The translations under genes were made by a program, and so were the position numbers. 64,000 nt of DNA. It comes from Capitella teleta. Taxonomy: Eukaryota > Annelida > Polychaeta > Capitellidae. The notes below the pieces were generated by a model. It saw nothing but the letters and a program-made list of their open reading frames with translations, made no database searches and had not been told where the DNA came from. Shown here one piece after another: positions 13,582 through 35,540 of the stretch (position 1 is its first letter; every line of letters starts with the position of its first letter). The DNA is taken from contig KB296812.1 in assembly GCA_000328365.1 (NCBI GenBank), positions 181,350 through 245,349 on the forward strand, read 5' to 3'.

Positions 13582-14587
13582 TCATTGCACTTCAATTTCG
13601 ACATCTTCGTCGTCTGAATCAATTGAACATTCATTTGAGTTCGTCGTCGAATTCGTTTTTGTCAATTTCGTCGACTCGTGCGTTTTGACGTGTTTGTTCA
13701 AATGATCACTCCTCATGAATCGTTTTCCGCACTCGACGCACGCAAATCTCTTCTCGCCTGTGTGCGTTCTCAGATGACGTTGCAGTTCGTCGGATCGCGT
13801 GAAACTTTTCCCACAGAACAGCCACTGACAAACGAACGGACGCTCGCCCGCGTGCCATCGAAGATGAGCTTTCAAGTGAGATGTTTTACCGTAAACCTTG
13901 CCACATCCAGGCACGTGGCAAATATGTTGTTTCCGTTTGGATGCATCGTTCGTAGGGGAGGCGTTCAGGCAGTTTGGACACCGGCAGCGTCGACATCGAC
14001 GGGTCGTCGTCGTCCCCTGAGCGGCCGCTTCTCGGTGGAAGGCCGGGTGCCGGGAGCTGCTGCCTTCCGTGAGCTCAGTGCCGGGTTCGACGCTCCACCA
14101 TGGAGCTTCAGCGGCGATCGTCGGCGAGAGTTGTTGTGGAACATAAATTGAAGGATGGTGATGCGGAGCATGTAGGATCATGTCGGTTGGATGGACTGCT
14201 GGTCGGAAGCCTACGTCTGCCTGATGGGCGCTGGAGATGCGTGCCAGACACGGAGGAGGGGGCGACAGGAAGGGCGCTGATGGGCAGACGGGCGCTGCGG
14301 GTATCCCGATGTGCGGGGGGCTGTAGGCCTGCAGGTGCTTGGGGTACTCTGCCACGGGGCGACATGGGGCGATCACCTGCGGTCTGCAAGGTGCGCATGA
14401 CGACGGAGGTCGGTAGTGGAGGGGGTTGGCGAAGAAGTCCGCTTTGCACAGAGCCATCAGTGGGTCCTGAAAACAAAGTGTCGTGAATATCCGATCAGAA
14501 CTCAATATAGTCTCGAGCTGCAGGCACGTTGTTTAGTTCGCTTACCTGCCGCGTGATGGCGTGATGAGGTGAGAGGACGTGCGCCAT
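13582..14587 (-). CDS. Sp-family zinc-finger transcription factor
   Basis: Two exons: 14546-14587 (14 codons, [14 protein letters not shown]) and 13582-14466, joined in phase across a 79-nt intron; 308 residues in all. Three C2H2 fingers lie at about residues 195-277, with the Sp signature [32 protein letters not shown] and [12 protein letters not shown] that binds GC boxes. The buttonhead box CRCPNC at about 175-180 separates Sp proteins from KLFs. The N-terminus is rich in Pro and His and the C-terminus is an acidic tail. The compact size and the Wnt-type sites upstream recall Sp5 or Sp6-9 rather than the long glutamine-rich Sp1-4, but I cannot fix the paralogue. Sp factors act as nuclear repressors or activators. 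Confidence 0.93.
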
Positions 14588-14608
14588 CGTATTGAATAGA
14601 CCACGTGT

Positions 14609-15959
14609 CCTTTGATCAAAAGCTGTTCTATCTAACTCGAAGGGTGTCCACGCGCACCACAGGAGGACCAGCCCCTCCCTGAGAACTATTAGCCGAACCC
14701 TTTTAATCAAACCTTCTAATTCTCAAGCACTCTCTTCAGATCTCGCCGCCAGCCAATCAGCGAGCACGCTTTCCCTTTGATCTTTTACCGCCAGCCAATC
14801 AGAGCGCGCCGTCGGTGACATCAAAGAGCTGAGGAATCGAATCCGTTCAGGCGCCTTGCATGAAGTATTTGTTGACGGAGGCGATCGGCCGATGATACTC
14901 ACTTATTATGCCAGGCTGTGTGTGTAATCACTTTTCCTGCACGATCCATACACGCTAATAATTGGCGCTGACACTTCAAAGAGACCGCCATCTCAGCCTC
15001 CTCCATAGGTGCGCCGGTCCCCTCCATCGACGAAGCGCTACTCAAGTATTTCTCGATGACCGCATTCCACAGGTCGATAGATTGCCGTTCGCACAGTTTA
15101 TGTCTGTTGATATATCAGCCGCACAATCAGAAAATATTATAAATATATACGTGTGCTGAGGTAAAGTTTTCTGATAAACAGTATGGCGACGAGAGAATTC
15201 CAGTGTTGGGTCCCAGCCTACACTAAAAATACCAGCAGTTGTAAATTCATTCGTTGCATATATGCGGTATCTAACTTATTCTTTCAATTTGTTGAGGTTT
15301 ATTGAGGAGTTATGAGGATGTGGTAATTATATGGTGTAATGATAAAGAAAGAGGTTCATAAATTAGTAATTTATATTTGACACTTGTTCAGACTTAATGT
15401 GTTCATCATGTCGATCATCGATCAAAACAAATGGTGCTCGGATGAAGCACCTCTTCTTCTGATGAACCTACCTTTCCATTCTGCGCTCACAATAAATAAT
15501 TATTAAATGCATGAGTGAGAAAAAATGACCGCGACGCAGCAAAGCTAAAACTTCAAAGGCAACCTTTCAGAGCAGACTTGTGTTAACTCGTGGAGCTGTT
15601 AAATCACTTGATCGCTTGGTGCAAGGTGGGGAGTGCATATCTCTTTCTGTCTGTCGGTTTGTTAAGCCACGTGCTGTCGGTTTTCAATTGCTTGCATGAT
15701 GTGGTTGAACATTGTATTTGATCCGTGCTCTACTGCATGTATATAACACCCGGTGTATCATTTTGCAGGTACATGTATAAGTATGCCAGTGGATCGTTCG
15801 CTCGGGTCTTGAGCGTCCATTCGTGTCGGCAGGGGAACCACATTGCGTGCAGACTCACGGCCATAACTCAGGGATCGAATGAGAAGTCTTCGCCTCCTCA
15901 AAGGATCAAAGCAAACATCTGAACAGTTGAGTTTACCGAGGGGCGGAGAAGATCAAAGC
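14609..15959. promoter_or_regulatory. Cluster of five TCF/LEF-type sites upstream of the Sp gene
   Basis: CCTTTGATC occurs at 14609-14617 (within CCTTTGATCAAAAG) and at 14774-14782. ATCAAAGAG is at about 14819-14827. GATCAAAGC occurs at 15904-15912 and again at 15951-15959. These fit the S-CTTTGAT-S core bound by TCF/LEF. A GC box (GGGGCGG) lies beside the last site and another (CCGCCCCC) near 16008, which Sp proteins themselves could bind. Sp5 genes of other animals are direct Wnt targets with repeated TCF sites. Function here is inferred from the motifs. Confidence 0.55.
14752..14803. promoter_or_regulatory. Duplicated CCAAT box of the Sp gene
   Basis: GCCAGCCAATCAG occurs twice, about 42 bp apart, 165-215 bp before the first codon. 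A TCF-type site lies between them. Paired CCAAT boxes at this distance are typical of TATA-less promoters bound by NF-Y. Confidence 0.55.
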
Positions 15960-18153
15960 GAACCTCAACCGCGCTGCAGATCGCCCCCACCCCCTCGCTG
16001 TTCCACTCCGCCCCCTCCGCGAGAATGCCGTCGCTTCTCCTGGTGACTGAACTCGTAATAGACTCAGCTGAGTCTGGTAACAACCGACATTCGTTCGTTA
16101 CAATGACAATCGTTGTTTCAATAATTCAGACGGAATGATAATTCAATGACGACTGTTGTATGGGATAAATTATGGGGCAGCCCATTGAAGGCATGCAGGT
16201 TCACTTATACATACACGCATTAATTCTGAGATGCAACTATATAGTATTAGTGATATCTACTATAGACTACTAGAATATGCCTATTTGCTATATGCTATAT
16301 CATATGCTATACTACGTGTTTAATCTTGAGCCACGATGTTTTCCAGCCTGCGTCTTCGTGGAATCGGGGCGAACGAAATGCGCCGCCCAACGCTTAGAAT
16401 CCTTATCAGGCGACTTCTCTACGTCTGTGAGCTATACGGTATTGTAGTGTGATATCAGCGAAATAAAATGTGTTGTTATCTACATATGGATTTATAGGCT
16501 AATATAATTACTATTTATTGCGTTTTGATGAAGTATCTCTCCTGGTCGCTGCCACGTGATCGAAAACTCCTAAGGTGACACATTTTCTTTCAAAGTTCAT
16601 TATGTTTTACGCACGTGTAATTACACTTGTATCACTCAATAATTATAAGTGCACGAGTCCCTGAACTCAGCCAACGGCAGAGAGCGCTGCATTCGTGGCA
16701 CTGAGTGTGTTATGTTAACTTCAAGTTAAAAGTTCATAAGTAATTTAGTAGCTACCCTGCTCAAATTATATGTGTTAGCAGTGGTGTTGACACAAATGTA
16801 TAATACAATGTAATCGATATAATTCACAACAAGATGTGTTCCCTTCGGGAATGACGTAACTGAATACAAAGCGTTATATACAACTATAATAGTATATACA
16901 CCAGCGGGGATAAACACCTCAACTTCGTCTCGGTGGCTTTATATTATGATTAGGGACCGGTGCCTGCTGAAATGTCTCAATTGAGATGTACTGGTATCAG
17001 CTATATAGTATTATTTGTATGCGTTAAGTGAACAAGAATTATGATTATAGAAGTGGGTTCGTGCGGACGCTGTTATAAGCAAGTGCTATTTCACCTTTTT
17101 GTTTGATTTCCTTCCGCCGTCATTGGAGGTTATGTAATCATGCGCATTCAATTCGTATCTGCGTTCATCCTTGCGTTTAACCCCGACGGCGGCTTGCACT
17201 GGCCGAGTGAATGTTTCCTTGTTACATGTATATATACCATTTCGGTTATTCCACAATACTTTGATATGTTTAACTGGAGGAAAATCTCAGGAAATTTGTC
17301 ACAAGACAAATATTTAAATTGAATACGTGCATCAATATCAGGCCGTTCGGATTCCGGCTCAAATCAGAGCCTCACATGAGCGTCCATGGTGAATGTCACG
17401 TGATTTTCCCGGAAATAGAAAATTGTCGTCTTTAAACAATGGCTGCTTAGTTTTCTTGGCGTAGTTCTGTAATAATTCGTTATTTTTTATACTATCTAGT
17501 ATTTTCGATCGTAAGTGATGGAAGGAAAGGAATACTTAGGAAATATTTAGTCCAAACAACAAATGAGATTTATTTGTTTCCACAATCAGAGACAGAAAAT
17601 TCGAAAGGAAAAAAAAAAAAAAAAAAAAAGGGAGAAAAAAAAAAAAGAAGAAAAATAAAATGAGATTCAAACATCCTGGAATGAATAATTAAAGCAAAGG
17701 GAATATCCGAATAATAAATAATTAAAACCACACATTCAATAAATTATAATTAAGAAGAATAAGTTATTTTGCTTGCAACATCATTAGATTTGTGCGAGTA
17801 GGAATAAAAAAAAAAAAAGAAAAAAAAAAAGAGATCAAGTTTGAACGATATTAAGTACGTTATGACGTCATAGGTGATGCGTTATGATTGCTAAGAGTGC
17901 GTTATGAAGATTCCCTGTGACAAACAGTTGTAAGAGGTTACTTGTGGTACAAGAGGATTGCATAATATTAAAGTGTTAAAAAGAGTGCTAACAGCCGCCC
18001 ATTTGAACACTTTTTCGACAGTAAGCAAGAAATCACAGTTATGAGGAGAAGGAGGAGGCACCTTCATGGAAAAATAAAAATAAAAAGTTTACAAAACAAG
18101 AAACTGGCAGATCATATCTCCAATATATTGCACATGTTGATGTGATACGTAAG
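15960..18153. other. Intergenic between Sp gene and myosin III
   Basis: Contains GC-rich promoter-like sequence at the left, then AT-rich sequence with poly-A tracts at 17607-17646 and 17808-17831. No open frame above 66 codons looks real. Confidence 0.5.
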
Positions 18154-18792
18154 TTAGCTGGGTTTATTTCTGAAGCGCGACTTCTCCTTCTTCTTCAGCA
18201 CGCTGCGGAAATCCACTTGATTCACGCTGCTCGTCTCGTCTTTGGGTTTCTCCAATTTCTCCGGATCAATGTCCGTCCTGCGCAGAACTTTCAAATAACT
18301 GGGTCCAGGAATTATATCACTAAAAGGAAAGAAGAAACAAACACATACAACGTGTGAAAGGTCATCTCAGATTGGATGAGCACTCCGCAATTCACCTCGG
18401 GGTGTTGGCAGTGAGGGGGGAGGGGCTGAGGGGGGCTTTAGCGGGGGGAGTGGGGGCGTCTAGGGAGGGACCGCGGGATAAAATCTTCCGGTACGCTCCT
18501 TCCTCAAGCTCAGCTCCATCCTCCTCCTTTGAACATAAAAATGGTAACATGATCAGGTCATGTGATGCGTCAGCTGACCTGGATCTGGCGCCATCTTGTT
18601 TCCATTTGTTCTTGTTCCTGTTGAGCTTTCTCACGTTTCTTGAACCGAGCAGAGACAGAGTTCTTGCGCTGGAGTTCCAGATGCAAAATCATTTGTTCCT
18701 TCATTTCGTCTTGTTCTTCAATGAGTTCCTCGCGGTAGACAAGCTCGTCATCTTCGATTCGGTGAATGATCTCGATTTCGGTCGTATTCTCT
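18154..18792 (-). CDS. Distal tail exons of myosin III (long C-terminus)
   Basis: Three exons on the minus strand join in phase: 18579-18792, 18396-18526 and 18154-18319 (TAA). The first encodes a charged, probably coiled-coil stretch (ENTTEIEIIHRIEDDELVYR and on). The second is Pro-rich. The third ends with NQVDFRSVLKKKEKSRFRNK. DFRSVL fits the DFRxxL actin-binding motif known from long myosin light-chain kinase. The first exon needs two nucleotides from the exon before it, and the tail exon ending at 19587 offers exactly that, so I place these exons in the myosin III gene. A sequence gap at 19004-19126 lies between, so another arrangement is possible. Confidence 0.6.
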
Positions 18793-19003
18793 CTGCGAGA
18801 TTAAAAAAGAAGAAGTTGAGATAAACGTTGAAATCGTTTGGTATAAATTTATGAATTTTGGATTTCCTTTGTGTGTTTAGCTACAAGTATCTACCTCAGA
18901 ATACAACATCGAACAATTTATTTCATAAACAGGGAAAAAAAAAGCAGAACAATTATTGAAACGGCATTATAACATTTTGTGCACATACATAACAAGATGT
19001 GCA

Positions 19004-19126
19004 NNNNNNNNNNNNNNNNNNNNNNNNNNNNNNNNNNNNNNNNNNNNNNNNNNNNNNNNNNNNNNNNNNNNNNNNNNNNNNNNNNNNNNNNNNNNNNNNN
19101 NNNNNNNNNNNNNNNNNNNNNNNNNN
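19004..19126. other. Assembly gap (123 N)
   Basis: Unknown bases inside the 3' part of the myosin III gene. They could hide part of an exon. Sequence on both sides is AT-rich and intron-like. Confidence 1.
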
Positions 19127-19399
19127 GCAGATCTTTTGACAATGTAAAACAAAAAAAATCGAACAACAATCATTCAATGACTCAATATCTCGAGGGAAAA
19201 CAGATATTCACACCCAGATAGTTTAAATTTAGAAAAAAAAAAAAAAAAAAAAAGAAGTAAAAAAAAAGAAAAAACAGAGAGAGAGACAGAATTTGAAAAT
19301 GAAAACTCAAACGTTTCAGCTGACAGTTTTGAGATTCATGTACATAAATATTATGAAAATAATAATAAGTCCACTATATAATTATGTACACTTGCATGA

Positions 19400-21925
19400 T
19401 CATGATACAGAGGAACAATTATAGGTATTCGTATGGTGGAGCGAAAATCTCTGGTAAGTTTCGTCCAATCTGGAATGAAGAGAGAAGAGAAGAATGAAGG
19501 AAGAAAGAAGGAAAGAACAACGATCATAGTGCAACCGGTGCAAACGACACACAACGCCAGCAGACATGAGAGCGGCAAACACTAACTTATCATCATCATC
19601 ATCATCTTCGTCAATCAGAGACGGAGGCCGAATGAACACGTCATCGCATCCAGAGAAGCGCACAGACTTCTGAGGTTTTCTGGGAAGAGGGCGGAATATG
19701 TTGCGTTTGAAGCCAGGGGGGGTTGGGGCGGGGCCTCGAGGGGGGGCGGGGATGGTTTGGTAATCAGGGGAGTTCTTGGGGATGGGGGGGGTTGGCGGGT
19801 AGAAGGCCTTCCAAGGCGGAACTGGTCGAACGAGGTTTTGTTTGTTTTGGTAGAGAGGATTGAAGTGTTCTTTCGGGAGCGAAGTCATAAGGTTCTGGGT
19901 TGATGGCTGTTGCACGCGAATGTCTGGAGCACGTGGGGCTGCATGAGATGGCGGGAACTGGTAGTAATCGGGCGCAGCAGTCTTTGAGAAATCATGGTCT
20001 GCAGATGAAAGCGCTTGCAGCCATGAGGTGTATTGGCAGGCAGGGCAGTTGCACGTGTGTTGCGGGAAACCAGGAGGGGTTGATGACGGATTGTTTGTTG
20101 TGGGCACAACTGCCCGCTGGCAAGCGTTGTTTGGACGCCACGGCAACTGATAGTTCCGAGACTGCTTTGGCGGCAGCTTTTGCACTGGACCAAAGCTCTC
20201 ATAGCACCAGGAACCGGGGGTCTCGTAAACGGACTCGGTGTCAGCATCGGTAGCGAGGGCCCATTGCGAGGGCGAGGAGTACGTCTCAGAGGAGAGGAGA
20301 GATGACGACAGGGTCGGGTCAGAGTACCTGGAAGCGAAACAGCGCTGCACGTGCTGGTGGGGTCAAGGTCACTGAGGGCAGAAAGGAATCTGCCGACAGA
20401 AACCAAACAGAGAAAGAAACAGAAAAGAGAGAGATTAGGAGACTGAGGAGGAAAAGGTAGGTTTACACTCGGAAGTGCTGAAAATGTGATAATTGGATTT
20501 AGAGAGAGCAAGAGAGAGAGAGGAAGGAAGAGGAAGGTTACTCTGTGCTTTCTGAAGAGAGGAAGTAATCGTCCTCCTCAGTGATGTCCTCCGTGTCGGA
20601 ATCCATGAGAGAGGACGGAGTTCCGGTTCCCAGGTCAGAAGCTAGATCAAGATCTCTCCTACAGATCAAAGAATAAGACATAAAAATTTCAATTTGAATC
20701 ATCGAAATTTAACAATGACATAAAAACCGATATTCACACTGAAAACAAACGACACCAGTGATTGTATACATTATATCTAATGGTGAAATATCGTCTGACA
20801 AATATTTAATCGAAGCAGAAAAAAAGTGCACAAAGGATGAACAAGAAGTGAGCGCTACTCAGGACAGTGCAATCGACATCAATTTACTGACTGAACAGCA
20901 TCTGGAGCTAGAGCTTTTTGTCGCGCCTGTTCCAAGATGGAGTCCCACGCTAGACTCTGCTCACTGTCGCTCTTATAGAGGTCTGGGGAGGCGTCTATGC
21001 CACCCGAAGGACGACTGATAAAAACAGGGAAAAACTCACTTAATAGAGTTAAATATGAGAAATGTATCAGAAATTCATAATATATTGTTATCATTATATG
21101 TTTAGAAACTGGTATGAATTATTCAAACATGTTCACAACATTCATGATACATGTAAACGAAAAGCTGAAGTGAAAACGGAAAGATTGGCGATAGCAATTC
21201 ATTATGATAAGCAACCAATTTGTCCGGTTTCATAATTCGAGATGTTCCACACCACAACGGACATTGAATCCAAATACATGAACAGACTTAGCCAGGAATT
21301 TCGAGGCAGCTGTCGTTGCCATGGCACTGCGAAACATGTCATCCCTGACATCTGGTGGTGGATGAGCGCTTAGGCTATGATCGGACCTAATTGATGTGCA
21401 ATAGTTGAACAGATAACACATCAAAGAAAGCATGCACACTCCAGATAGATGTTCAAAGAAATAATTTGCTTCTTTGGCCAACCATACTTCCAGAAAGAAC
21501 TTTATCAATCCTTTCTTCATATTAATTAACACAAAATTCAAAAAGAATAAATAATAATAAAATGCATTAATGAACATTAAAAAATGTTAATCATATATAC
21601 CCGGTAGATATGATTTCAAGGTCAAATTATATGATCAAGGTCATTGCCATATACAGATGTACTAATAAATCTAATAGAAGTGCAAAACGGTTGGGAAAAT
21701 AAACCCCTCACTTATTGTGTCCTAAATCGTCTTCACTTCCTTGCTTTACGAGCAGATTGGAATTGGGATGTGACCTTGAAAAAGGCAGAGGTTTTTCTCA
21801 GGAAATCAGATCAAAAGTTCACTCACGTTTTTCCTAAGCCGGCTCCAACGCGTATTTTACTCATTTGCCGGCTGAGTTTTGCCTTCGCGGCTGAGGAACT
21901 CTTCGGCTGCTCAGCCGGTTGATTG
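19400..21925 (-). CDS. Middle tail exons of myosin III and a short alternative C-terminus
   Basis: Minus-strand exons with good splice sites: 21827-21925, 20886-21014, 20542-20658, 19587-20326 (large, Pro/Ser-rich) and 19400-19469 (terminal, TGA at 19400). The large exon has the dipeptide-rich text of a disordered tail, a KSVRF segment that fits the RVxF motif for protein phosphatase 1, and a run of acidic residues before its donor. That donor leaves phase 2, which joins either the 19400-19469 exon (22-residue end, LDETYQ...SSVS) or the distal exons at 18792. The junction between the 20886 and 20658 exons does not match in phase, so one small exon is probably missing from my model. Function is inferred only from position in the gene. 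Confidence 0.55.
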
Positions 21926-22211
21926 CTGTGGAAAATTAGGAATAATTAGAACTGTTGAAATAAAAAAGAGAATAAATTCAAAGGAATTTGAGTGGATCAA
22001 TGCAGGTCGAAGCAAGACGTAAAAGAATCAATTGGCCAAATTCCCAAAAAAGATCAACATAAAGAAAGCTGAAATTCATACGAATACCCGGTGAATAAAA
22101 ATCCAAATCAAAACACGAAAGAATATGGTGAAATGAACATGCATCTGGCTAGGATGGAGGATTGGCAAGGGTTCTGGTGAGAGAGCATGCGGCAGATCTT
22201 GCACTGCAAAC

Positions 22212-31472
<9,261 letters not shown>

Positions 31473-31856
31473 CTGAAAGACGGAAAAAAAAATAAGTAAA
31501 ATAAATTTCAAATTATTCAATTTTTTTTTTCCAACACAGAATAAAGTACAAACGATCAAAATCAATTCCTATCCAAATTAATTAATTAATTAATTAAGCG
31601 ATGCGACGCTCATTTGTGCCCAGTGAAATAAAAGGATATATGGGCAATACATGTATATTATATCAATTAGACCTTATACCTAGTATTGTTATCAGCACAG
31701 GTGTGCAATATCATTCCTGGTATGCATAATTAACAATCAAAATGAACGAGACAACAATAATTAATAACGTACGACATTAACTTACAGCGAGCAAAATGAA
31801 AGAGAAACACAGAATGAAAAGTGAGTTAAGAAAGCGCACAATTACGACGACTCACA

Positions 31857-32200
31857 GCGACACGGAGGCAGAGGATGATGAGAAGGAGGGACCACGCCCT
31901 TAATCCGCGGAGGAGCGAAGCAACTGAGCCCTCCGCCGCCGTCGACAGGAGAGAGGTAGAGGGCGCGGCGGCGAGGGAACCGCACCCACATTAAGCAGAG
32001 TATGATCAATGCAAACCAAGGAGGTACCTCTACACATTGATTCAACGGAGCATGCAGGTGAAGCAAGTACACACGAAAGGTGCGCTGTCTCACAATGCGC
32101 TTGCTGCTGCAGCTGCTGCAGCTGAGACAATCGCCTGCGTGCAGCATACGACTGCCCCACGCCACCATTCAGAAGGGCAATTGGTGATGCTCTATCTACA
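31857..32200 (-). other. Probable non-coding first exon and promoter of myosin III
   Basis: On the minus strand a consensus donor (CGCT|gtgagt) at about 31856 can pair with the acceptor at 31472, giving an intron of about 380 nt. The sequence upstream is GC-rich and contains tandem CTGCTGCAG. Open frames in both directions look like by-products of this composition. The 5' end cannot be placed. Confidence 0.45.
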
Positions 32201-34254
32201 CCCGCGTATATGATAATTGTGAAAGAAGTTTATTCTTTCCTTCTTCTGGCTTTTTCTAAATGATGTAACGAGCGGAAAGTTGAAGCTGACATTAAATTCC
32301 CACGAATGTTCAAGATGTTAAACTGTTTACATCTACAAAAAAAAGCGCTGTTTCACTCAAAGCCATAGAGCTATGAAAGCAGTCAGAAATTCACTTGTGA
32401 AGTCAGTCCGCGGCAGATCGAGGTGTCAATATTCATTAGTTGGAACTAAAGCTTGCATAGCTGCACATATTTGCGTCAAAATAATATTACCTCAGAATCA
32501 ACAGCTAAATTAATGTTTCCGAATTCTACTATCACTAATTAGGGTCCCATGCATAATTAATTACATATCCATTTGACAGAAGCATTATTCTGGAGTGCGG
32601 AAACAAATTGGCACATTTCTGAATTCCTGTCATGCACGTACTGTCGATAGTCGGGGTGGATACTGATTGCAGCTTATGCGATATACATGAAGGCGTGATT
32701 TCGTTGTATACGCACAATTGTGCATTTGCTCATAGGATAGCAAAAACAGCGAGATGCCATCGTCTGAACTGAAGAAGGTGGTTATACCTCCGCATATTCA
32801 GCGGCAATCCTAATTTATAACATCAGACTCCTTCATCCAGATTGCCCATGCAGCCAATGCACTCGACAAGCAATCATTATTAATATACGGGTACGTACGG
32901 ACTATGGAAGACCACAGCACCTGACCTCTATAAAGATAGTGGATCGTCTCTGTCAATCTGCTGGAACTACATGCGTCGCTTCGATCATCAAACGGTTGAT
33001 GGATATGCGGATCGATTCGTTCCAAGAAATGCTGGACGCACAGAGCAGTTCCTCCGAAAGAACAGAGAACGTACTAGGCTCTCGTGAATCCCTAACTAGC
33101 ATTCCTTAGCCTAGACATGTACTCGCTGACGTGAGACAGACGAATATCGACTGTCATCAGCCCCCCCCCTCCCACTCACGCGAAGAAAGAATATGTCCAT
33201 GTCAATCATGCGGTACATGTTGTAGCCAAGCCTATAAGTCACGTGACCGCCGCTGATGATTACGACACGTGACCTTTGACCTTCCCTAACTGTTCAGATC
33301 AGAACCACCGATCGTTATATGTACAGTGTACAAAGTCATGAAATACTTGTTGTATTAAACCTCCCATACCACGCACTCGGGAACCTGAGAACACAGAAAA
33401 CACCATAGATGACAACAAGGTGACATCACACCCATGAAAGAACTTCAATCAAACACCTGACCTCGATCGGCTTTTGAATTAAGCCAGCGCCCTCGAATCA
33501 GACAGCTGACACCGCACATGGATGACATTCGAGGGCGTGTCTGGCCGCGTCGAAATCGAACACATCGATGGAGAACACATCCGCCAACACAGATCTGTTG
33601 GTTGAAGCAAATCACCAAACGCCATTATGGAACAGGAAATTGTGCAAGAGTGGCTGGGCGCTAAGAGGTTTGAGTCATGAGGCTGTAATTCTAATTAATC
33701 CATAGGTGACCAGGGTCCGTACAGCGACTGTAATTATGCGGTTTCATTCAATTTGAGGCCGATGAGAAGCTTTTAATGATTGATTAAATAGTTGAATTGT
33801 TGCAGATATATATGCGCGACTAACATAAGGTCATTTGGTTAACAAACTATTGTGAGATTATTCTCGTTAATATTGCTTTGATTGGAAAAACAATAACAAC
33901 AATGACTGTAAATGATGACCAGCAAAAAGAACAATAAATGGAAAGAAGTCAATTACTGAAAAGGTATCAATATGGTCTAGTGGCTTAATAATGGAAGTGA
34001 TCCGAGTTGATCCGGAACCTGTAATTATGAGAATGGGTTATGAGTCAGTTTAGCCCTAACTCCCACGAGGCAAAGGCATCCTGATTTTCAATAAGAATCG
34101 ATTGAGTCTTTATTGTAACTAATAAGGACCAAGTCCATCCACCTTGCAGTGTAACTATTTTGATAAATTTTTACAAAAGTGTTGCAATAGCGATAATTAA
34201 ATTGTGATTTTTTTTTATACAAGTGTTGGACCCAATAATCAGTAACTCCCAAAG
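32201..34254. other. Intergenic, no gene seen
   Basis: No convincing coding sequence. A perfect GTCACGTGAC palindrome at 33238-33247 and ACACGTGACC about 25 bp later are E-box-type sites of unknown use. A run of C residues lies near 33160. Confidence 0.5.
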
Positions 34255-34957
34255 TTAAAGGGAGGGAGAACTGGTTAAAAATGGACTTTGAGTCGTTATT
34301 TGATGCACCAAGAATGATTCCTATGCCTGGCCCACACAAGGAATATCATCCCTAACAATTTAGAGGGGAAATATATTGCTAATTAGGCGTTACGTCAGGA
34401 GATGTGATGAAACACAGAGTTCCCCATCTTTTACAATGGGCCTCGTCATATCAGCGTGTCCTGCGACTAAACCCCTGGATATTGTTTTATTTTCTTTTCG
34501 GAAATAGATAGAATAATCATTTTGCCACCAGTCAGGCGCAAAAAAAAAAAAAATTTCCGCTATTTTTCTTATTTTAACGAGCGAATTTCTAGGACACCTA
34601 CCATGTTTCTCATCCTGAAACAGTAAAAAGGTCAGCCAGAGTGCACCACGCATGCGCTTTCGTTTCGTAAACAACAAAGATGTCCTTTTATGGCGAATAT
34701 GATCTGCTCTGATTGGCTGAAATCGATAGCTTCACGAGGGGAACGGGGCCAATCACGGCAAGCCTTCAGCTGACGTTTACCTCCTATACTTCGTAATGGA
34801 AGCCATTCTTCCATAGGCCCAATGCTAACCCCGATATTCGGAATGCATTATTTCCTTACGCTTGCATCCAGGCATGGTGTTTTTGGCACGGAATGCTATC
34901 AATTGGTGCTATGAGTCAATAGAACATCACTTAAAATTCAGTTCCCCATCCCTTTAA
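34255..34957 (-). mobile_element. TTAA-flanked MITE, complete copy
   Basis: The element of about 700 bp has long imperfect inverted ends (TTAAAGGGAGGGAGAACT on the left; its mirror on the right, TTAAAGGGATGGGGAACT on the minus strand) that stay similar for about 85 bp, including CATGCCTGG or TATGCCTGG. TTAA at both ends suggests piggyBac-type target duplication, though the terminal bases are not the usual CCC. A second copy lies at 58231-58826 in opposite orientation and about 90% alike by eye. No transposase is encoded. Confidence 0.8.
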
Positions 34958-35274
34958 CATTCTAGTTACTCTTTTATATCTCTATGGGTGAAGCTCTGTT
35001 GGGGTTATTATCAGGACTTTCTGATGCTGCTGCCATTATCGAATTAATAGTCATGTGAGATGGAACATTAAATGATATATGTACAACATGGTTTGATTTC
35101 TTTAATTGTACCTTCTATCTTGTTCCGTGTGCCTCATTACGAACGCAATACTCAGTCTGCATTCGAACCGAACCCTGCTTTATGCCAATCCGTGTGATCA
35201 CTACTTCGTGCATTCAGTTGTATGATCATTCCTTTTGATCACATTCAAATTGATTAATTGATTTCTGCAACTCC

Positions 35275-35540
35275 CTCTTAACAGGATTTCCTGATTCCAC
35301 AATTAAAAAACTCCAAAGACTACAGAACACTGCCGCTCGCATCACCACTCGCTCACCAAAACATTGCATCACCCCCCCCCCTCAAATGCAGCATACCACC
35401 CCCCCCTCAAATGTCTGCATTGGCTTCCTGTGAAACAGCCTAAGCCATTTAAGGTGCTTTTAATGACTTACAATTAAAGCCTAAACATACTTGCACCTGA
35501 TTATCATTAAATCTTTAACTGTGTATACACCGACCCAAAA
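35275..35540 (+). mobile_element. LINE fragment, reverse transcriptase C-terminus
   Basis: Plus-strand translation reads [20 protein letters not shown], then a stretch like LHWLPVK and then YLAPDYH-like residues. This is the well-known end of CR1/L2-type LINE reverse transcriptases (LQ-x-QN-x-AAR ... LHWLPV ... LAP-x-Y). The copy is interrupted by C-runs and stops and is only about 265 bp. It is inert. Confidence 0.78.

Noticed and set aside
13678-14486. Several 120-160-codon frames overlapping the Sp gene
   Set aside because: They are antisense or out of frame to the zinc fingers and Pro-rich region, which explain the sequence fully.
34632-34814. Conserved 60-codon frame shared by 34.7 and 58.3 kb
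   Set aside because: Conservation comes from the two copies of a non-coding MITE, not from a gene.
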